In this document: positions 44,473 to 53,703 of the stretch, piece by piece
Layout of the letters: every line of letters begins with the position of its first letter
How positions within the stretch are numbered: the first letter of the stretch is position 1
Source of the DNA: Massilia sp. UMI-21
GTDB lineage: Bacteria; Pseudomonadota; Gammaproteobacteria; Burkholderiales; Burkholderiaceae_D
Assembly (NCBI GenBank): GCA_015277795.1
Contig: CP063848.1
Location: 2,418,001-2,482,000 of the forward strand
Reading direction: 5' to 3'
Length of the DNA: 64,000 bases
The notes under the pieces: generated by a model
Told to the model about the DNA's origin: nothing
Seen by the model: the letters and a program-made list of their open reading frames with translations, nothing else
Databases searched by the model: none
Made by a program: the position numbers and the translations under genes

Positions 44473-47136
44473 TCAGGACTTCGGTACGCTCAACGCCGCC
44501 TTGATCGCCACGCAGCGCTGGTCTTCCTGCAAGGTGTCGAGCAGCGCGCGGCGGGTGCCGGCCGACAGGTCCTTCATGCTGTCGGCGGCGCGCTGCAGGC
44601 GCTGGACGCTGGCTGGGGTGCAGCTCGACGGGATCATCGTGTTGGCGTAGCTGCGCATGTAGACCGGGCCGGTCACCTTGTCGAGCGCCGGCAGCTTCGC
44701 CAGGCGCTCGCCGGCGGTCTGCTCGGCCAGCTTGCGCTGTTCGACCGGGTACATGGCGCCCATCGCGGTGCGGATGCGCGAGAACGGCAGCTTGGTCTTC
44801 AGGTCCTGCACCGTGCCCAGCCACTCGGCCTTCACTTGCGGATCCGGACGCACGACGGTCGCGGCCAGCGCGGCGGCCTGGCCGGTATCCGATTTGTCGC
44901 GCGCCTGCTCGGCTGCCAGCATGCTTGCCGCGCCCTGGTAGTCATTGCGGCTCAGGCGATTGATGATGGCCCAGCGCTGATCCTGGCCGATGTTCAGGCC
45001 TTCGGTACCTTTACCTTCCAGCATGCCGGCCAGGCGCCCCAGCGCTTCCGGGCTGCTTGCCAGGCCCAGGTAGGTGCTGAACCAGCGGCGCTGGAAGTTG
45101 TCGTTGCCCTTGTGTGCGACCACGCCTTGCCAGGCCATGTCTTCCAGCGCCTTCTTGGTCTGCTTCGCGTACGCGTTATCGAGGCCCATCGCCTCGAGAT
45201 AGTATTTCGCCATGCCGACCTTGCCCAGCACGTCGCCCAGCAAGGTGTAATCCTTCTCCTGCGGCGCATTGGCCAGGGCGACCTCGATGAACTCGTTCAG
45301 CGGCAGCTTGGCGTCGCGCACGCCGTCCCACAGCGCCTGCCACAGCATCGCGCGCAGCAGCGGGTCTTCCACGCTGGCCAGGGCGCTGCGGGCGGTCTCG
45401 AAGGAACGCTTGTCGAGATTGACCTTCACGAAGCCCCAGTCCTGGTAGTTCGGGTACACCAGGTCCGGGCAGGCCGCGCCCACCATGGCCGGCACATTGG
45501 TCTTCGCACCCGCGTAGGTGACCGGCACGTTCTTGGCCAGCACCAGCTTACCGTTATCCAGCTTGAAGGCGGCGACCTGCACACGCTGTTCGCGCAGGGT
45601 CGGGAGATCCTTGCTCGGTGCGCTCTGCGCCAGCGAGAAGGCGGTGATCTTGCCGTCCTTGCCGGCGCTGCAGCTGTAGTTGGCGCTGATGGTGTTCACG
45701 CCGGCCTGGTACAGCCAGTCCTTGGTCCACTTCGAGAGGTCGCGGCCGGCGGCCTGGCCCAGGCTGCCGATGAAGTCCTCGAGCTTGGCGTTCTGCCAGG
45801 CGTATTTGGTCAGGTAGTTATGGACGCCCTTGCGGAAGACTTCCTCGCCCAGCATGTGGCGCAGCTGCTTCAGGGTCGAGGCGCCCTTCGAGTAGGTGAT
45901 CGCGTCGATGTTGTCGAACGCGTTGGCCGAGGACGGCACCGGCACTTCGATCGGGTGGGTCGAGACCTTCTGGTCCTGGATGTAGGCGCCCTGCTTGTCC
46001 TGCTGGTAGAAGGACTGCCAGGCATCCTTGAACTCGGTGGCTTCGGCGGTGGCGAGGGTCGCCATGAAGGAGGCGAAGCTCTCGTTCAGCCACAGGCCGT
46101 TCCACCACTTCATGGTGACCAGGTCGCCGAACCACTGGTGCGCCATTTCGTGCATGATGACTTCGGCCAGGCTGGCTTTCTGCGCCGGAGTCATCTCGGA
46201 CTTGTACAGGAAGCCGCCTTCGGCGAACGTGATCGCCGCCGCGTTTTCCATGGCGCCGTACAGGAAGTCCGGCACCAGCAGCTGGTCGTATTTCTCGAAC
46301 TGGTAGGGAATGCCGAAATACTCGTCGAAGAAGCCGAGGCCGGCCTTGGTGTAGCGGAACCAGTCGGCCGGGGTCACCTGCGAAGCCACCGACTGGCGCG
46401 CGAACAGGCGCATCGGGTACTTGCCGCTCTTGTCTTCCCACACCTGGTAGGGGCCGGCGTGCAGCGAGAAGTTGTAGGGGCTGAGCTTCTTGCTCTTCGG
46501 GAAGGTCCAGCGCTTGCCGCCGGCCGCGTCCACGATTCCGGATTCGCGGGTGCTGGTGATCACGTGCCAGCCGTCCGGCGCATTGACGGTGACGGTATAG
46601 GTGGCCTTCAGGTCCGGCTGGTCGAACACGGCGAACATCTGGTGCGCGGCAGCCGGCTCGAAGTGCGAGTAGGTGTAGACGCGGCCGTCGACCGGGTCGA
46701 CCATGCGGTGCAGGCCTTCGCCGTTGGTGCTGTGGGCACGCTCGTAGCCGACGGTGACGGTGTTGCGGCCCTTGACCAGGTCTTCCGGCGCCAGGGTGAT
46801 GAACCAGTTGTTGTAGCGCGGCGTGACCTGCTTGCCGTTGACGGTGAGCGAATTGATGCTTGCCTTGTCCAGGTCGATGGTCAGGGGCGCATCATTATCC
46901 TTGAGGTCGAACTCCACCGTGGTGGTGCCGGCAAAGTTCTCCTTGCCGGTCAGCGTGAAGTCGAGCACGTAGTCCACGTTCGACACGCGCGCGGAACGGG
47001 CCATGGCGTCCGCCTGCGACAGGTAGGCGTTCTCGGCGCGCGCATTGCCACCCTGGGCCGGCGCGGCGCTGACGGTGTTGAGGACGAAGGCGGAAGCGAT
47101 GGCGACGGCCATTACGCGGGGGGCGATGTGTTTCAC
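44473..47136 (-). CDS. M1 family aminopeptidase, exported
   Basis: An 887-residue zinc aminopeptidase. Signal peptide at 1-25 (VSAAPAQ). The exopeptidase motif GAMEN is at about 293, the zinc site HEMAHQWFGD at about 328 and the third ligand Glu in LWLNES 18 residues later. The following alpha-helical C-terminal domain is full length (to about 880, ERAP1_C-like). GTG start with AGGAGA. With its signal peptide it acts outside the cytoplasm, degrading peptides; this differs from cytoplasmic PepN. The gene at 43714 follows at 6 nt. Confidence 0.93.
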   Translation of the reverse strand: MKHIAPRVMAVAIASAFVLNTVSAAPAQGGNARAENAYLSQADAMARSARVSNVDYVLDFTLTGKENFAGTTTVEFDLKDNDAPLTIDLDKASINSLTVNGKQVTPRYNNWFITLAPEDLVKGRNTVTVGYERAHSTNGEGLHRMVDPVDGRVYTYSHFEPAAAHQMFAVFDQPDLKATYTVTVNAPDGWHVITSTRESGIVDAAGGKRWTFPKSKKLSPYNFSLHAGPYQVWEDKSGKYPMRLFARQSVASQVTPADWFRYTKAGLGFFDEYFGIPYQFEKYDQLLVPDFLYGAMENAAAITFAEGGFLYKSEMTPAQKASLAEVIMHEMAHQWFGDLVTMKWWNGLWLNESFASFMATLATAEATEFKDAWQSFYQQDKQGAYIQDQKVSTHPIEVPVPSSANAFDNIDAITYSKGASTLKQLRHMLGEEVFRKGVHNYLTKYAWQNAKLEDFIGSLGQAAGRDLSKWTKDWLYQAGVNTISANYSCSAGKDGKITAFSLAQSAPSKDLPTLREQRVQVAAFKLDNGKLVLAKNVPVTYAGAKTNVPAMVGAACPDLVYPNYQDWGFVKVNLDKRSFETARSALASVEDPLLRAMLWQALWDGVRDAKLPLNEFIEVALANAPQEKDYTLLGDVLGKVGMAKYYLEAMGLDNAYAKQTKKALEDMAWQGVVAHKGNDNFQRRWFSTYLGLASSPEALGRLAGMLEGKGTEGLNIGQDQRWAIINRLSRNDYQGAASMLAAEQARDKSDTGQAAALAATVVRPDPQVKAEWLGTVQDLKTKLPFSRIRTAMGAMYPVEQRKLAEQTAGERLAKLPALDKVTGPVYMRSYANTMIPSSCTPASVQRLQRAADSMKDLSAGTRRALLDTLQEDQRCVAIKAALSVPKS

Positions 47137-47338
47137 GTGGTCTCCTGGGACAGCGCAGGCTCGGTGCGCATTTAGAAATATTCGCGCAAGAATAGCATGA
47201 GCAAGGTGTCATTTACACCACATACATATGCGATTGTAGAACGTATGTACGGGTTCGTGGTGCAAGGAGGAAGTGCCGCCCGGTGCGGGAATGGGGGCCC
47301 GGCGCAGGCCGGGACCCATTCCTTCGCGTACCGCTGGC

Positions 47339-48403
47339 TTAGTTCAGCGCCGGGTAGTCGATATACCCTTCGGCGCCCGGCGCATAGAACAGCTCCGGCT
47401 TCGGCGTGTTCAGCGGCGCATCCTGCTGCAGGCGCCGCGGCAGGTCCGGATTGGCGATGAACCACACGCCGAAGGCCACCGCATCGGCTTCGCCCGACTG
47501 TATCAGCGCCTCGGCGCTTTCCTTGCTCAGCTTCTCGTTGGCGATGTAGACGCCGCCGAATTCCTTCTTCAGGTACGCGCGCAGGCTGTCGTCGCCGATG
47601 GCTTCGCGGGCGCAGATGAAGGCGATGCCGCGCTTGCCGAGTTCACGCGCCACGTAGCCGAAGGTGTCGCGCGGGTTGGTGTCGCCCATGTCGTGCGCAT
47701 CGCGGCGCGGCGCCAGGTGCATGCCGACGCGGTCGGCGCCCCAGACTTCGATGCAGGCGTCGGTCACTTCGAGCATCAGGCGCGCGCGGTTCTCCACCGG
47801 GCCGCCGTACTGGTCGCTGCGCTGGTTGGTGGAATCCTGCAGGAACTGGTCGAGCAGGTAGCCGTTGGCGCCGTGGATCTCGACGCCGTCGAAGCCGGCC
47901 CGCTTGGCGTTTTCGGCGCCCTTGCGGTAGGCCGCGACGATCGCCGGGATCTCGTGGGTTTCCAGCGCGCGCGGGGTAGGGTAGTCGCGCTTCGGGCGCA
48001 CCAGGCTGACGTGGCCCTTGGCCGCGACGCTCGAGGGCGCCACCGGCAGCTGGCCGTCGAGGAAGACCGGGTCCGAAATGCGGCCCACGTGCCACAGCTG
48101 CAGGAAGATGCGCCCGCCGGCCTGGTGCACGGCCTCGGTGACGGTCTTCCAGCCTTCCACCTGCTCGTCCGACCAGATGCCGGGGGTATCGGCGTAGCCC
48201 ACGCCCATCGGCGTGACGGCGGTGGCTTCCGACAGGATCAGGCCGGCCGAGGCGCGCTGCACATAGTATTCGGCCATCATCGCGTTCGGCACGCGGCCCG
48301 GGCCGGTGGCGCGCGAGCGGGTCAGCGGCGCCATGATGATGCGGTTCGGCAGTTCGAGTGCGCCCAGCTTGATCGGGTCAAACATCGTGGTCTTGGTGTT
48401 CAA
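47339..48403 (-). CDS. Old Yellow Enzyme family alkene reductase (NemA-like)
   Basis: A 354-residue FMN enzyme that reduces alpha,beta-unsaturated carbonyls, quinones or nitro-compounds. FMN-site segments are IIMAPLTRSRA (about 22-32), LQLWHVGRI (about 103) and the family signature GFDGVEIHGANGYLLDQFLQD (about 170-190), with catalytic Tyr in DQYGGPVENR. I chose a TTG start at 48403 because AGGAGT lies 7 bases before it, while the ATG at 48385 has none. It begins 11 bp after the ArsR-type regulator's stop, in one operon. Confidence 0.88.
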   Translation of the reverse strand: MNTKTTMFDPIKLGALELPNRIIMAPLTRSRATGPGRVPNAMMAEYYVQRASAGLILSEATAVTPMGVGYADTPGIWSDEQVEGWKTVTEAVHQAGGRIFLQLWHVGRISDPVFLDGQLPVAPSSVAAKGHVSLVRPKRDYPTPRALETHEIPAIVAAYRKGAENAKRAGFDGVEIHGANGYLLDQFLQDSTNQRSDQYGGPVENRARLMLEVTDACIEVWGADRVGMHLAPRRDAHDMGDTNPRDTFGYVARELGKRGIAFICAREAIGDDSLRAYLKKEFGGVYIANEKLSKESAEALIQSGEADAVAFGVWFIANPDLPRRLQQDAPLNTPKPELFYAPGAEGYIDYPALN

Positions 48404-48414
48404 ATGAGGTACTC

Positions 48415-48711
48415 CTAAAGTCCGTCGTTCAGTTGATCGAGGAAGGTCTGGATCACTTCCTCGTTGCGCTGGAAGAAGATGAACTGGCCGACGCGCCGCG
48501 TGCTCACCAGCCCCGCCTTGTGCAGGGTCGCCAGGTGGGCCGACACGGTCGACTGCGACAGGCCTGTGCGCTGGTCGATCAGCTTGCAGCACACGCCCAG
48601 CTCGAGCGGGTATTCCTGCTCGGCGAAGTGCCGCTGCGGCTCCTTCAGCCAGTGCAGGATCTGGCGCCGCACCGGGTTGGCCAGGGCCTTGTGGATCGCG
48701 TCGATGTCCAT
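48415..48711 (-). CDS. ArsR family regulator of the alkene reductase
   Basis: A 98-residue winged helix repressor (LANPVRRQILHWL at 10-22; recognition helix SQSTVSAHLATLHKAGLV at about 52-69). It has vicinal cysteines Cys41-Cys42 (LGVCCKL) just before the DNA-reading helix and no arsenic operon nearby, so an electrophile or oxidant signal is more plausible than a metal; that is inference. It is first in the operon with the Old Yellow Enzyme and divergent from the SMR exporter. A perfect palindrome lies in the shared promoter region. Confidence 0.85.
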   Translation of the reverse strand: MDIDAIHKALANPVRRQILHWLKEPQRHFAEQEYPLELGVCCKLIDQRTGLSQSTVSAHLATLHKAGLVSTRRVGQFIFFQRNEEVIQTFLDQLNDGL

Positions 48712-48757
48712 GCGTTCTTCCCTTATCTACAACATCTATCGGTTTTTTTCGATCCGA

Positions 48758-48777
48758 ATATCGTCATCTTACGATAT
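48758..48777. promoter_or_regulatory. Palindromic operator between arsR-type and SMR genes
   Basis: ATATCGT (48758-48764), six bases, ACGATAT (48771-48777): an exact 7-bp inverted repeat. It is 47 bp upstream of the regulator's ATG and 62 bp upstream of the exporter's ATG, just left of the exporter's -10 (TATACT, 48803-48808). It fits an ArsR-type dimer site. Confidence 0.6.
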
Positions 48778-48838
48778 ATCCGGAAATCCTGCTGGCTACC
48801 GGTATACTCGGCGCCTTTGGGTATGACGGGGAGTCACA

Positions 48839-49159
48839 ATGAGTTGGGTATATCTGTTCATCGCGGGACTGCTGGAGGTAGTGTGGGCGGTCGGCCTCAA
48901 GTACACGCAGGGCTTCACCAGGCTGATGCCATCCTTGTGGACCCTGCTGGCGATGCTCGGCAGCATAGGCATGCTGGGCCTGGCCCTGCGCCAGCTGCCG
49001 CTCGGCACCGCCTACGCGATCTGGACCGGCATCGGCACGGTCGGCACCGCGATCGCCGGCATGGTGCTGCTCAACGAACCGGCCGGCGCACTGCGCCTGG
49101 GAGCGATCGCGATGATCGCCGGCGGCATCATCGCGCTCAAGTTCCTGTCGCCCGCCTGA
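48839..49159 (+). CDS. SMR family exporter (SugE/Gdx-like)
   Basis: A 106-residue four-helix inner-membrane proton antiporter. Glu13 in [16 protein letters not shown] is the coupling residue, and [20 protein letters not shown] (about 56-75) is typical of the SugE/Gdx branch, many of which export guanidinium. A TATACT -10 at 48803-48808 leaves only about 24 nt of leader, too short for a guanidine riboswitch. It is divergent from the ArsR/alkene reductase operon and may share its operator. Confidence 0.88.
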   Translation: MSWVYLFIAGLLEVVWAVGLKYTQGFTRLMPSLWTLLAMLGSIGMLGLALRQLPLGTAYAIWTGIGTVGTAIAGMVLLNEPAGALRLGAIAMIAGGIIALKFLSPA

Positions 49160-49179
49160 GTCCTTGCTCCCTTACTCCC

Positions 49180-50151
49180 TTATTCCCGGCCGAAGGACGG
49201 GTTGGGGCGGGTCAGGTAGTACCACTCCGAATTCGCCGCGGCCTTCACGTCCGGGAACAGGATGCGGCCGCTGAATTCGGCCAGCACCTTGCTGCCGTCG
49301 GCGCGCACGCCGATCTCGTCGCCTTCGTGCACCGGGTCGAAGCTGGCCCAGGCGCGCGAGAACCGGTCGTCGGCGTGCAGCTTGTCGTGCACCACCACCA
49401 TCGACAGCGCTTCCATGTCCTCGAACGGCACCGGCGCCGGGTCCGGCGCGTCGATCAGCCCCAGGTGCGCCAGCGTATTCATGATGGCGCGGTAGGCGAC
49501 GTCGGGCGAGGTCGGGTCGAGGTGCTGGCCGCACTCCAGGGTCAGCGCATAGCCGCCGGTGGTGCGCATGTATTCGGTGGTGCCGACGCCGTAGCGCAGC
49601 ACGGTTTCCAATTCATCCACATTGCGGCTGCGGCGCTTGACGCCGTCGCCGTAGGCGGCCAGCCAGCCGTCGACAAAACGTTTCACGCCCAGGCGGCGCG
49701 CCCACGCGCGTTCTTTTTCCGCATGCTTGAAAGGCTGCAGCGCACCGTCGTTGTTCAGCGGACCGACCATCACGAAAGGCTCGCCGCCCACCGCATTGAA
49801 GGAGTGCAGGTCGAGCAGCACGTCGTGCCGGGCCAGCAGGGGGCACAGCCAGTTGGCGATGTGGTCCTCGAAGTCCTGCGGGTCGTCTTTCGGGAACAGG
49901 TTGCGGTTCAGGTTGCGGTCGCCGTTGCGGGTGTTCTGCTCGTAGGCCTTGGGGTTCACCACCGGCACGAAGCTCACGCTGCCGGCCGCGATGTGCAGCT
50001 GGCCGCTGTCGATTTCTTCCATCACGCGGCGGATGCCGACCGTGCCGCAGATTTCGTTGCCATGGGTCGCGCCCATGATGATGAGGCGCGGACCGGGCTG
50101 GAGGCCGGTGTAGTTGACGGACTTGAACTGGTAGGTGCTCGGGGAAGTCAT
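49180..50151 (-). CDS. Succinylglutamate desuccinylase/aspartoacylase family protein
   Basis: A 323-residue M14-type zinc deacylase. The zinc ligands are His and Glu in GATHGNEICG (about 28-37) and His in LLDLHSFNA (about 115). NRNLNRNLFP-like sequence (about 78-88) matches the family. It could act on an N-acyl amino acid; no arginine-catabolism genes are adjacent to make it AstE. It converges with the SMR gene at 20 bp and is divergent from the acyltransferase at 50270. Confidence 0.83.
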   Translation of the reverse strand: MTSPSTYQFKSVNYTGLQPGPRLIIMGATHGNEICGTVGIRRVMEEIDSGQLHIAAGSVSFVPVVNPKAYEQNTRNGDRNLNRNLFPKDDPQDFEDHIANWLCPLLARHDVLLDLHSFNAVGGEPFVMVGPLNNDGALQPFKHAEKERAWARRLGVKRFVDGWLAAYGDGVKRRSRNVDELETVLRYGVGTTEYMRTTGGYALTLECGQHLDPTSPDVAYRAIMNTLAHLGLIDAPDPAPVPFEDMEALSMVVVHDKLHADDRFSRAWASFDPVHEGDEIGVRADGSKVLAEFSGRILFPDVKAAANSEWYYLTRPNPSFGRE

Positions 50152-50269
50152 TGCGATGCGGATCCGGGGTAAAAGGGTTGGCGAAACGCGGGTGCCGATA
50201 TTCTATCGGCAAATTGAGAAAATGCGGCCGGCGTGGCATGATCCGCCATTTCGTCCCTCTGGAACCGGC

Positions 50270-51415
50270 ATGTCCACGTCCACCCTCCGCATCCACGGCC
50301 TCGACACCTTGCGCGCCCTCGCCGTCACGCTGGTGGTGCTGCACCACTACGTGCTGTTCGTGAGCGATGCGCCGACCTTCGGCTGGGTGGGCGAGGTCGG
50401 CTGGGTCGGGGTCGACCTGTTCTTCGCGCTGTCGGGCTACCTGATCGGCAACCAGATCTTCGCGGCGCTGGCGCGTCCGGACGGCTTCTCGCTGCGGCGC
50501 TTCTACGCGCGCCGCCTGCTGCGCACCCTGCCGAACTACTGGGTGGTGCTGGCCCTGTACTATCTGTGGCCGGCCTTCCGCGCCGATGCGCCGCTGCTGC
50601 CGCTGTGGAAGTACGCAAGCTTCGTCCAGAACTTCGCGCTGGAACCCGGCAGCGCCTTCTCGCACTCCTGGTCGCTGGCGATCGAGGAACAGTTCTACCT
50701 GTTGCTGCCGGCCCTGGCGCTGTTCGGCGCCTGGTGTGGCGCGCGGTTTGCCGCCTCGCTGCGCCTGGCCTGGGTCGCGATCGCGCTGGCATTCCTTGCC
50801 GGCATGCTGGTCCGGGCCGACCTGTGGCAGGAGATGGCAGGGCAGGACTATCAGCTTTACTTCTATTTCAAGTACATTTATTACTCTAGCTTATGCAGGG
50901 TCGACGAGTTGCTGGCCGGCGTGGCGCTGGCGCTGCTGCGCAACCACCATCCCGGCGCCTGGGGCCGGCTGACCCGGCACGGCAACCTGATGGGCCTGGG
51001 CGGACTGCTCGTGTGCGCGGTAGCCTTCTGGTGCTTCGTCGAGCAGCGCTATGGCTACGGCATCACCGTGTTCGGCTTTCCCCTGATGGCGCTCGGTTTT
51101 TCCATGCTGATCGTCTCGGCGGTGGCGACGGGCTCGGTGTTGCGCTCGCTGCGCGTGCCCGGCGCCGGGCCGCTGGCGCTGTGGTCGTACGCGATCTACC
51201 TGCTGCACAAGCCGGTCAGCGTGATGGCGGCCGGGTGGATGCAAGGGCAGGGCTATGGCGCCGAACACCCGCTGACGATCGTGGCGCTGCTGGCGCTGTC
51301 GGTGCTGACCGGCTGGCTGCTGTACCGGTTCGTGGAAACACCCTTCATGCGGCTGCGCGAGCGCTACGTGCCATCGCATTCCGTTCGGCCGGAGGCGCGA
51401 CAGCTTGTCGTGTAG
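50270..51415 (+). CDS. Acyltransferase family 3 membrane protein (OafA-like)
   Basis: A 381-residue inner-membrane O-acyltransferase with about ten hydrophobic spans. RIHGLDTLRALAVTLVVLHHY (7-27) carries the conserved Arg and His. GVDLFFALSGYLIG (about 45-58) and HSWSLAIEEQFYLLLP (about 126-141) are further family signatures. Likely target is a surface sugar. The ATG at 50270 is fixed by family similarity; the longer frame upstream crosses the promoter of the neighbour. Confidence 0.9.
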   Translation: MSTSTLRIHGLDTLRALAVTLVVLHHYVLFVSDAPTFGWVGEVGWVGVDLFFALSGYLIGNQIFAALARPDGFSLRRFYARRLLRTLPNYWVVLALYYLWPAFRADAPLLPLWKYASFVQNFALEPGSAFSHSWSLAIEEQFYLLLPALALFGAWCGARFAASLRLAWVAIALAFLAGMLVRADLWQEMAGQDYQLYFYFKYIYYSSLCRVDELLAGVALALLRNHHPGAWGRLTRHGNLMGLGGLLVCAVAFWCFVEQRYGYGITVFGFPLMALGFSMLIVSAVATGSVLRSLRVPGAGPLALWSYAIYLLHKPVSVMAAGWMQGQGYGAEHPLTIVALLALSVLTGWLLYRFVETPFMRLRERYVPSHSVRPEARQLVV

Positions 51416-51496
51416 CTGGACCCGACTGAGATTCGTAGGGTGGGCGGGTCTCCCGGCCGCGCGTTCAAGCGCTGTTCGACCAGCCGACGTGCTTCT

Positions 51497-51970
51497 TTAG
51501 TTCCGCGCTTCGATGACCCCGAAGGCCGCCGGCGCATCGGCCAGGAAGGCGAGGATGGCGTTGGCCTGCACATGCGGTTCATACCCGGACGTAGCGCGGA
51601 TCGCCTGGCGCAGGCCGGGCACGGCCTCGATGGTGTGCGGGCTGCGGTAGGCCGCCACCAGCAGTTGCGCCAGGTCGCCGGGCGCGCCCTGGCCGCGGCG
51701 CAGGCGCGCTTCGATGATGCCGAGCAGGGTGCGCTGCATGCGCGGGGTCGGGTTTTCGATTGCGCCGAACAGGGCGGGCGTGTTGGCGATGGCCTCGCAC
51801 ATGCGCTGCTCGATGGCCTCGGGCTTGCAGTCGGAAGGGATGTCGAAATAAGCCTTGTTCCAGCGCGTGCGCGCATAGGCGTGACCGGGCGGGAAGGCGT
51901 CCGCGGTCTCGAAGCCGAGCGCGCGGCTGGCGCGTCCGAGCAGGTCCAGTACGGTGTCGATCAGGGGCAT
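51497..51970 (-). CDS. Hypothetical protein
   Basis: A 157-residue soluble, mainly helical protein without signal peptide or membrane segment. FPPGHAYARTRWNKAYFDIPSD (about 26-47) and the ending FLADAPAAFGVIEARN are its most distinctive parts. I do not recognise a family. It is isolated, with small gaps on both sides and no clear operon partner. Confidence 0.6.
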   Translation of the reverse strand: MPLIDTVLDLLGRASRALGFETADAFPPGHAYARTRWNKAYFDIPSDCKPEAIEQRMCEAIANTPALFGAIENPTPRMQRTLLGIIEARLRRGQGAPGDLAQLLVAAYRSPHTIEAVPGLRQAIRATSGYEPHVQANAILAFLADAPAAFGVIEARN

Positions 51971-52036
51971 GCGGAATCGGTTTGAAACTGCGCGGGATGA
52001 GCTTGCGTCATCCCGTCAGTGTATCAGGCGCCGATG

Positions 52037-52918
52037 TCAGGCTGCAAAACGGCCCGCGCGGAAGTCGTCGAAGGCCTGGTACAGCTCTTCGGTGGTGTTC
52101 ATCACGAAGGGTCCGTGCTGCGCGATCGGCTCGTTCAGCGGCCGCCCTGCCAGCAGGATCAATTTGGTCGGCTCGACCGCCTTGATGCGCACGCCATCGG
52201 CGCCCGCCGCATTGTCCAGCACCGCCATCCGGGTCTTGCCCACGCCCTTGCCCTCGACCACCGCGTCGCCGCGATAGACGTAGAGGAAGGCGTTGTGGCC
52301 CTGCGGGATCGGCTGCTCGAACGTGACGCCGGCCGGGATGGCGATGTCGAGGTACAGCGGCAGCGTGTGTTCGCGCTGTACCGCACCGGCCACGCCATGC
52401 GTTTCGCCCGCGATCACCTGCACCGTCACGCCGTCTTCATTGGTGAAACGCGGCACTTCCTCGGTGGGGATGTCGCGGTACCACGGCGCCATCAACTTGT
52501 CCCTGGCCGGCAGGTTGAGCCACAGCTGGAAGCCTTCCATCAGGCCCGCGTCCTGTTCCGGCATCTCGGAGTGGATCACCCCGCGGCCGGCCGTCATCCA
52601 CTGCACGCCGCCGTTGGTCACCAGGCCTTCGTTGCCGGCGCTGTCGCGGTGGCGCATGCGGCCATGGAGCATGTAGGTGACGGTCTCGAAGCCGCGGTGC
52701 GGGTGCTCCGGAAAGCCGGCGATGTAGTCGCCGGCCTGGTCGCTGCCGAAGGCGTCCAGCATCAGGAAAGGGTCGAGGCGGCGCTGCAGCGAACCGGTCA
52801 GCACGCGATTGATCTTCACGCCCGCGCCGTCCATCACGAACTGGCCCTGGACCAGGCGCTCGACGCCGCGCGATAGCGTTAGCTGCGTGCGCGTCGCAGG
52901 TTTGGCTGCTTGGGTCAT
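52037..52918 (-). CDS. Pirin family protein
   Basis: A 293-residue bicupin. The N-terminal cupin has the metal-binding motif HPHRGFETVTYMLHGRMRHRD (about 62-82) and HSEM (about 111). The C-terminal cupin follows. Bacterial pirins include quercetin dioxygenases; activity is not certain. I chose the ATG at 52918 (MTQAAKPA) because AAGGAGG is 7 bases upstream. A tandem array of repeats, each carrying an ATG, lies immediately upstream of that site. Azoreductase is 77 bp beyond the array. Confidence 0.87.
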   Translation of the reverse strand: MTQAAKPATRTQLTLSRGVERLVQGQFVMDGAGVKINRVLTGSLQRRLDPFLMLDAFGSDQAGDYIAGFPEHPHRGFETVTYMLHGRMRHRDSAGNEGLVTNGGVQWMTAGRGVIHSEMPEQDAGLMEGFQLWLNLPARDKLMAPWYRDIPTEEVPRFTNEDGVTVQVIAGETHGVAGAVQREHTLPLYLDIAIPAGVTFEQPIPQGHNAFLYVYRGDAVVEGKGVGKTRMAVLDNAAGADGVRIKAVEPTKLILLAGRPLNEPIAQHGPFVMNTTEELYQAFDDFRAGRFAA

Positions 52919-52930
52919 GCTGTCCTCCTT

Positions 52931-52989
52931 GTGCTGCTCGCTCATGTGCTGCTTGCTCATGTGCTGCTGCTCATGTGCTGCTTGCTCAT
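52931..52989 (-). repeat. Tandem 15-bp repeat with start codons upstream of pirin
   Basis: Four units of GTGCTGCTTGCTCAT (plus strand; 15, 15, 14 and 15 bp). On the minus strand each reads ATGAGC(A/G)AGCAGCAC, so every unit brings an ATG. The 14-bp unit shifts frame, so only the two proximal ATGs (52945 and 52960) are in frame with pirin. Confidence 0.85.
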
Positions 52990-53036
52990 GCGTTGCTTGG
53001 TGATGGGTTGGCTGGCGCCGCCTGCGGCCAGCGCGA

Positions 53037-53633
53037 TCATGCCAGCGCGGCTTCCACCGCGGCGTCGGCTTCCTGCTGGCCCTTGGCCGCCGCTTCCGGA
53101 CCCATGTTCAGGCCCGACGAGTAGATGAAGGTGTGGTCGCTCATGCCCAGGAAGTTGAGCAGCATGCGGATGTGCGGCACTTGCGGGTCCGCGTCCGCCG
53201 GGTAGATGCCGCCGCGGGCGGTGGCCACGTACACCTTCTTGTTCTTCAGCAGGCCTTCCGGACCGGTCTCGGTATAGCGGAAGGTCACGCCGGAGCGGGC
53301 GATCGCGTCGAACCAGTTCTTCAGCTGCACCGGCATGCCGAAGTTGTACATCGGCGCGCCGATCACGATCACGTCGGCGGCCTGGGCTTCGGCGATCAGG
53401 GCGTCGTCCAGGGCCACCCGGGCCGACTGTTCGACGCTGCGCTGCCCGGCCGGGGTGAACAGGGCGCCGACGGCGGCGCCGTCCAGCAGCGGGTGCGGCT
53501 GGGCGCCGAAGTCGCGCCGCACCAGCGTGGCGTCCGGGTTCGACGACAGCAGTTTATCGACAATCAGCTGGGTGACGCGGGTCGATTCCGAATCCTTGCC
53601 GCGGACGCTGGAGGTGATGTGCAGGATGTTCAT
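53037..53633 (-). CDS. azoR: FMN-dependent NADH-azoreductase
   Basis: A 198-residue flavodoxin-fold enzyme that reduces azo compounds and quinones. [14 protein letters not shown] (5-18) binds the FMN phosphate, [17 protein letters not shown] (about 93-109) and ATARGGIY (about 139) are family motifs. The ATG at 53633 is chosen by homology (MNILHITSS). It is divergent from a LysR regulator, with a perfect palindrome in between. Confidence 0.9.
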   Translation of the reverse strand: MNILHITSSVRGKDSESTRVTQLIVDKLLSSNPDATLVRRDFGAQPHPLLDGAAVGALFTPAGQRSVEQSARVALDDALIAEAQAADVIVIGAPMYNFGMPVQLKNWFDAIARSGVTFRYTETGPEGLLKNKKVYVATARGGIYPADADPQVPHIRMLLNFLGMSDHTFIYSSGLNMGPEAAAKGQQEADAAVEAALA

Positions 53634-53703
53634 ATGCTGTCCCTTGTTCAAATAAAGTGGTTGATGGACACACTGTAATGGTTCCAAAATCGTGCGGGAA
53701 GAC

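Noticed and set aside
43591..47175. 1194-codon frame on the plus strand
   Set aside because: Antisense to the aminopeptidase and its neighbour; it also runs through the MITE-like element.
48712..48838. Guanidine riboswitch ahead of the SMR exporter
   Set aside because: The likely -10 leaves about 24 nt of leader and I do not see paired ACGR-loop hairpins.
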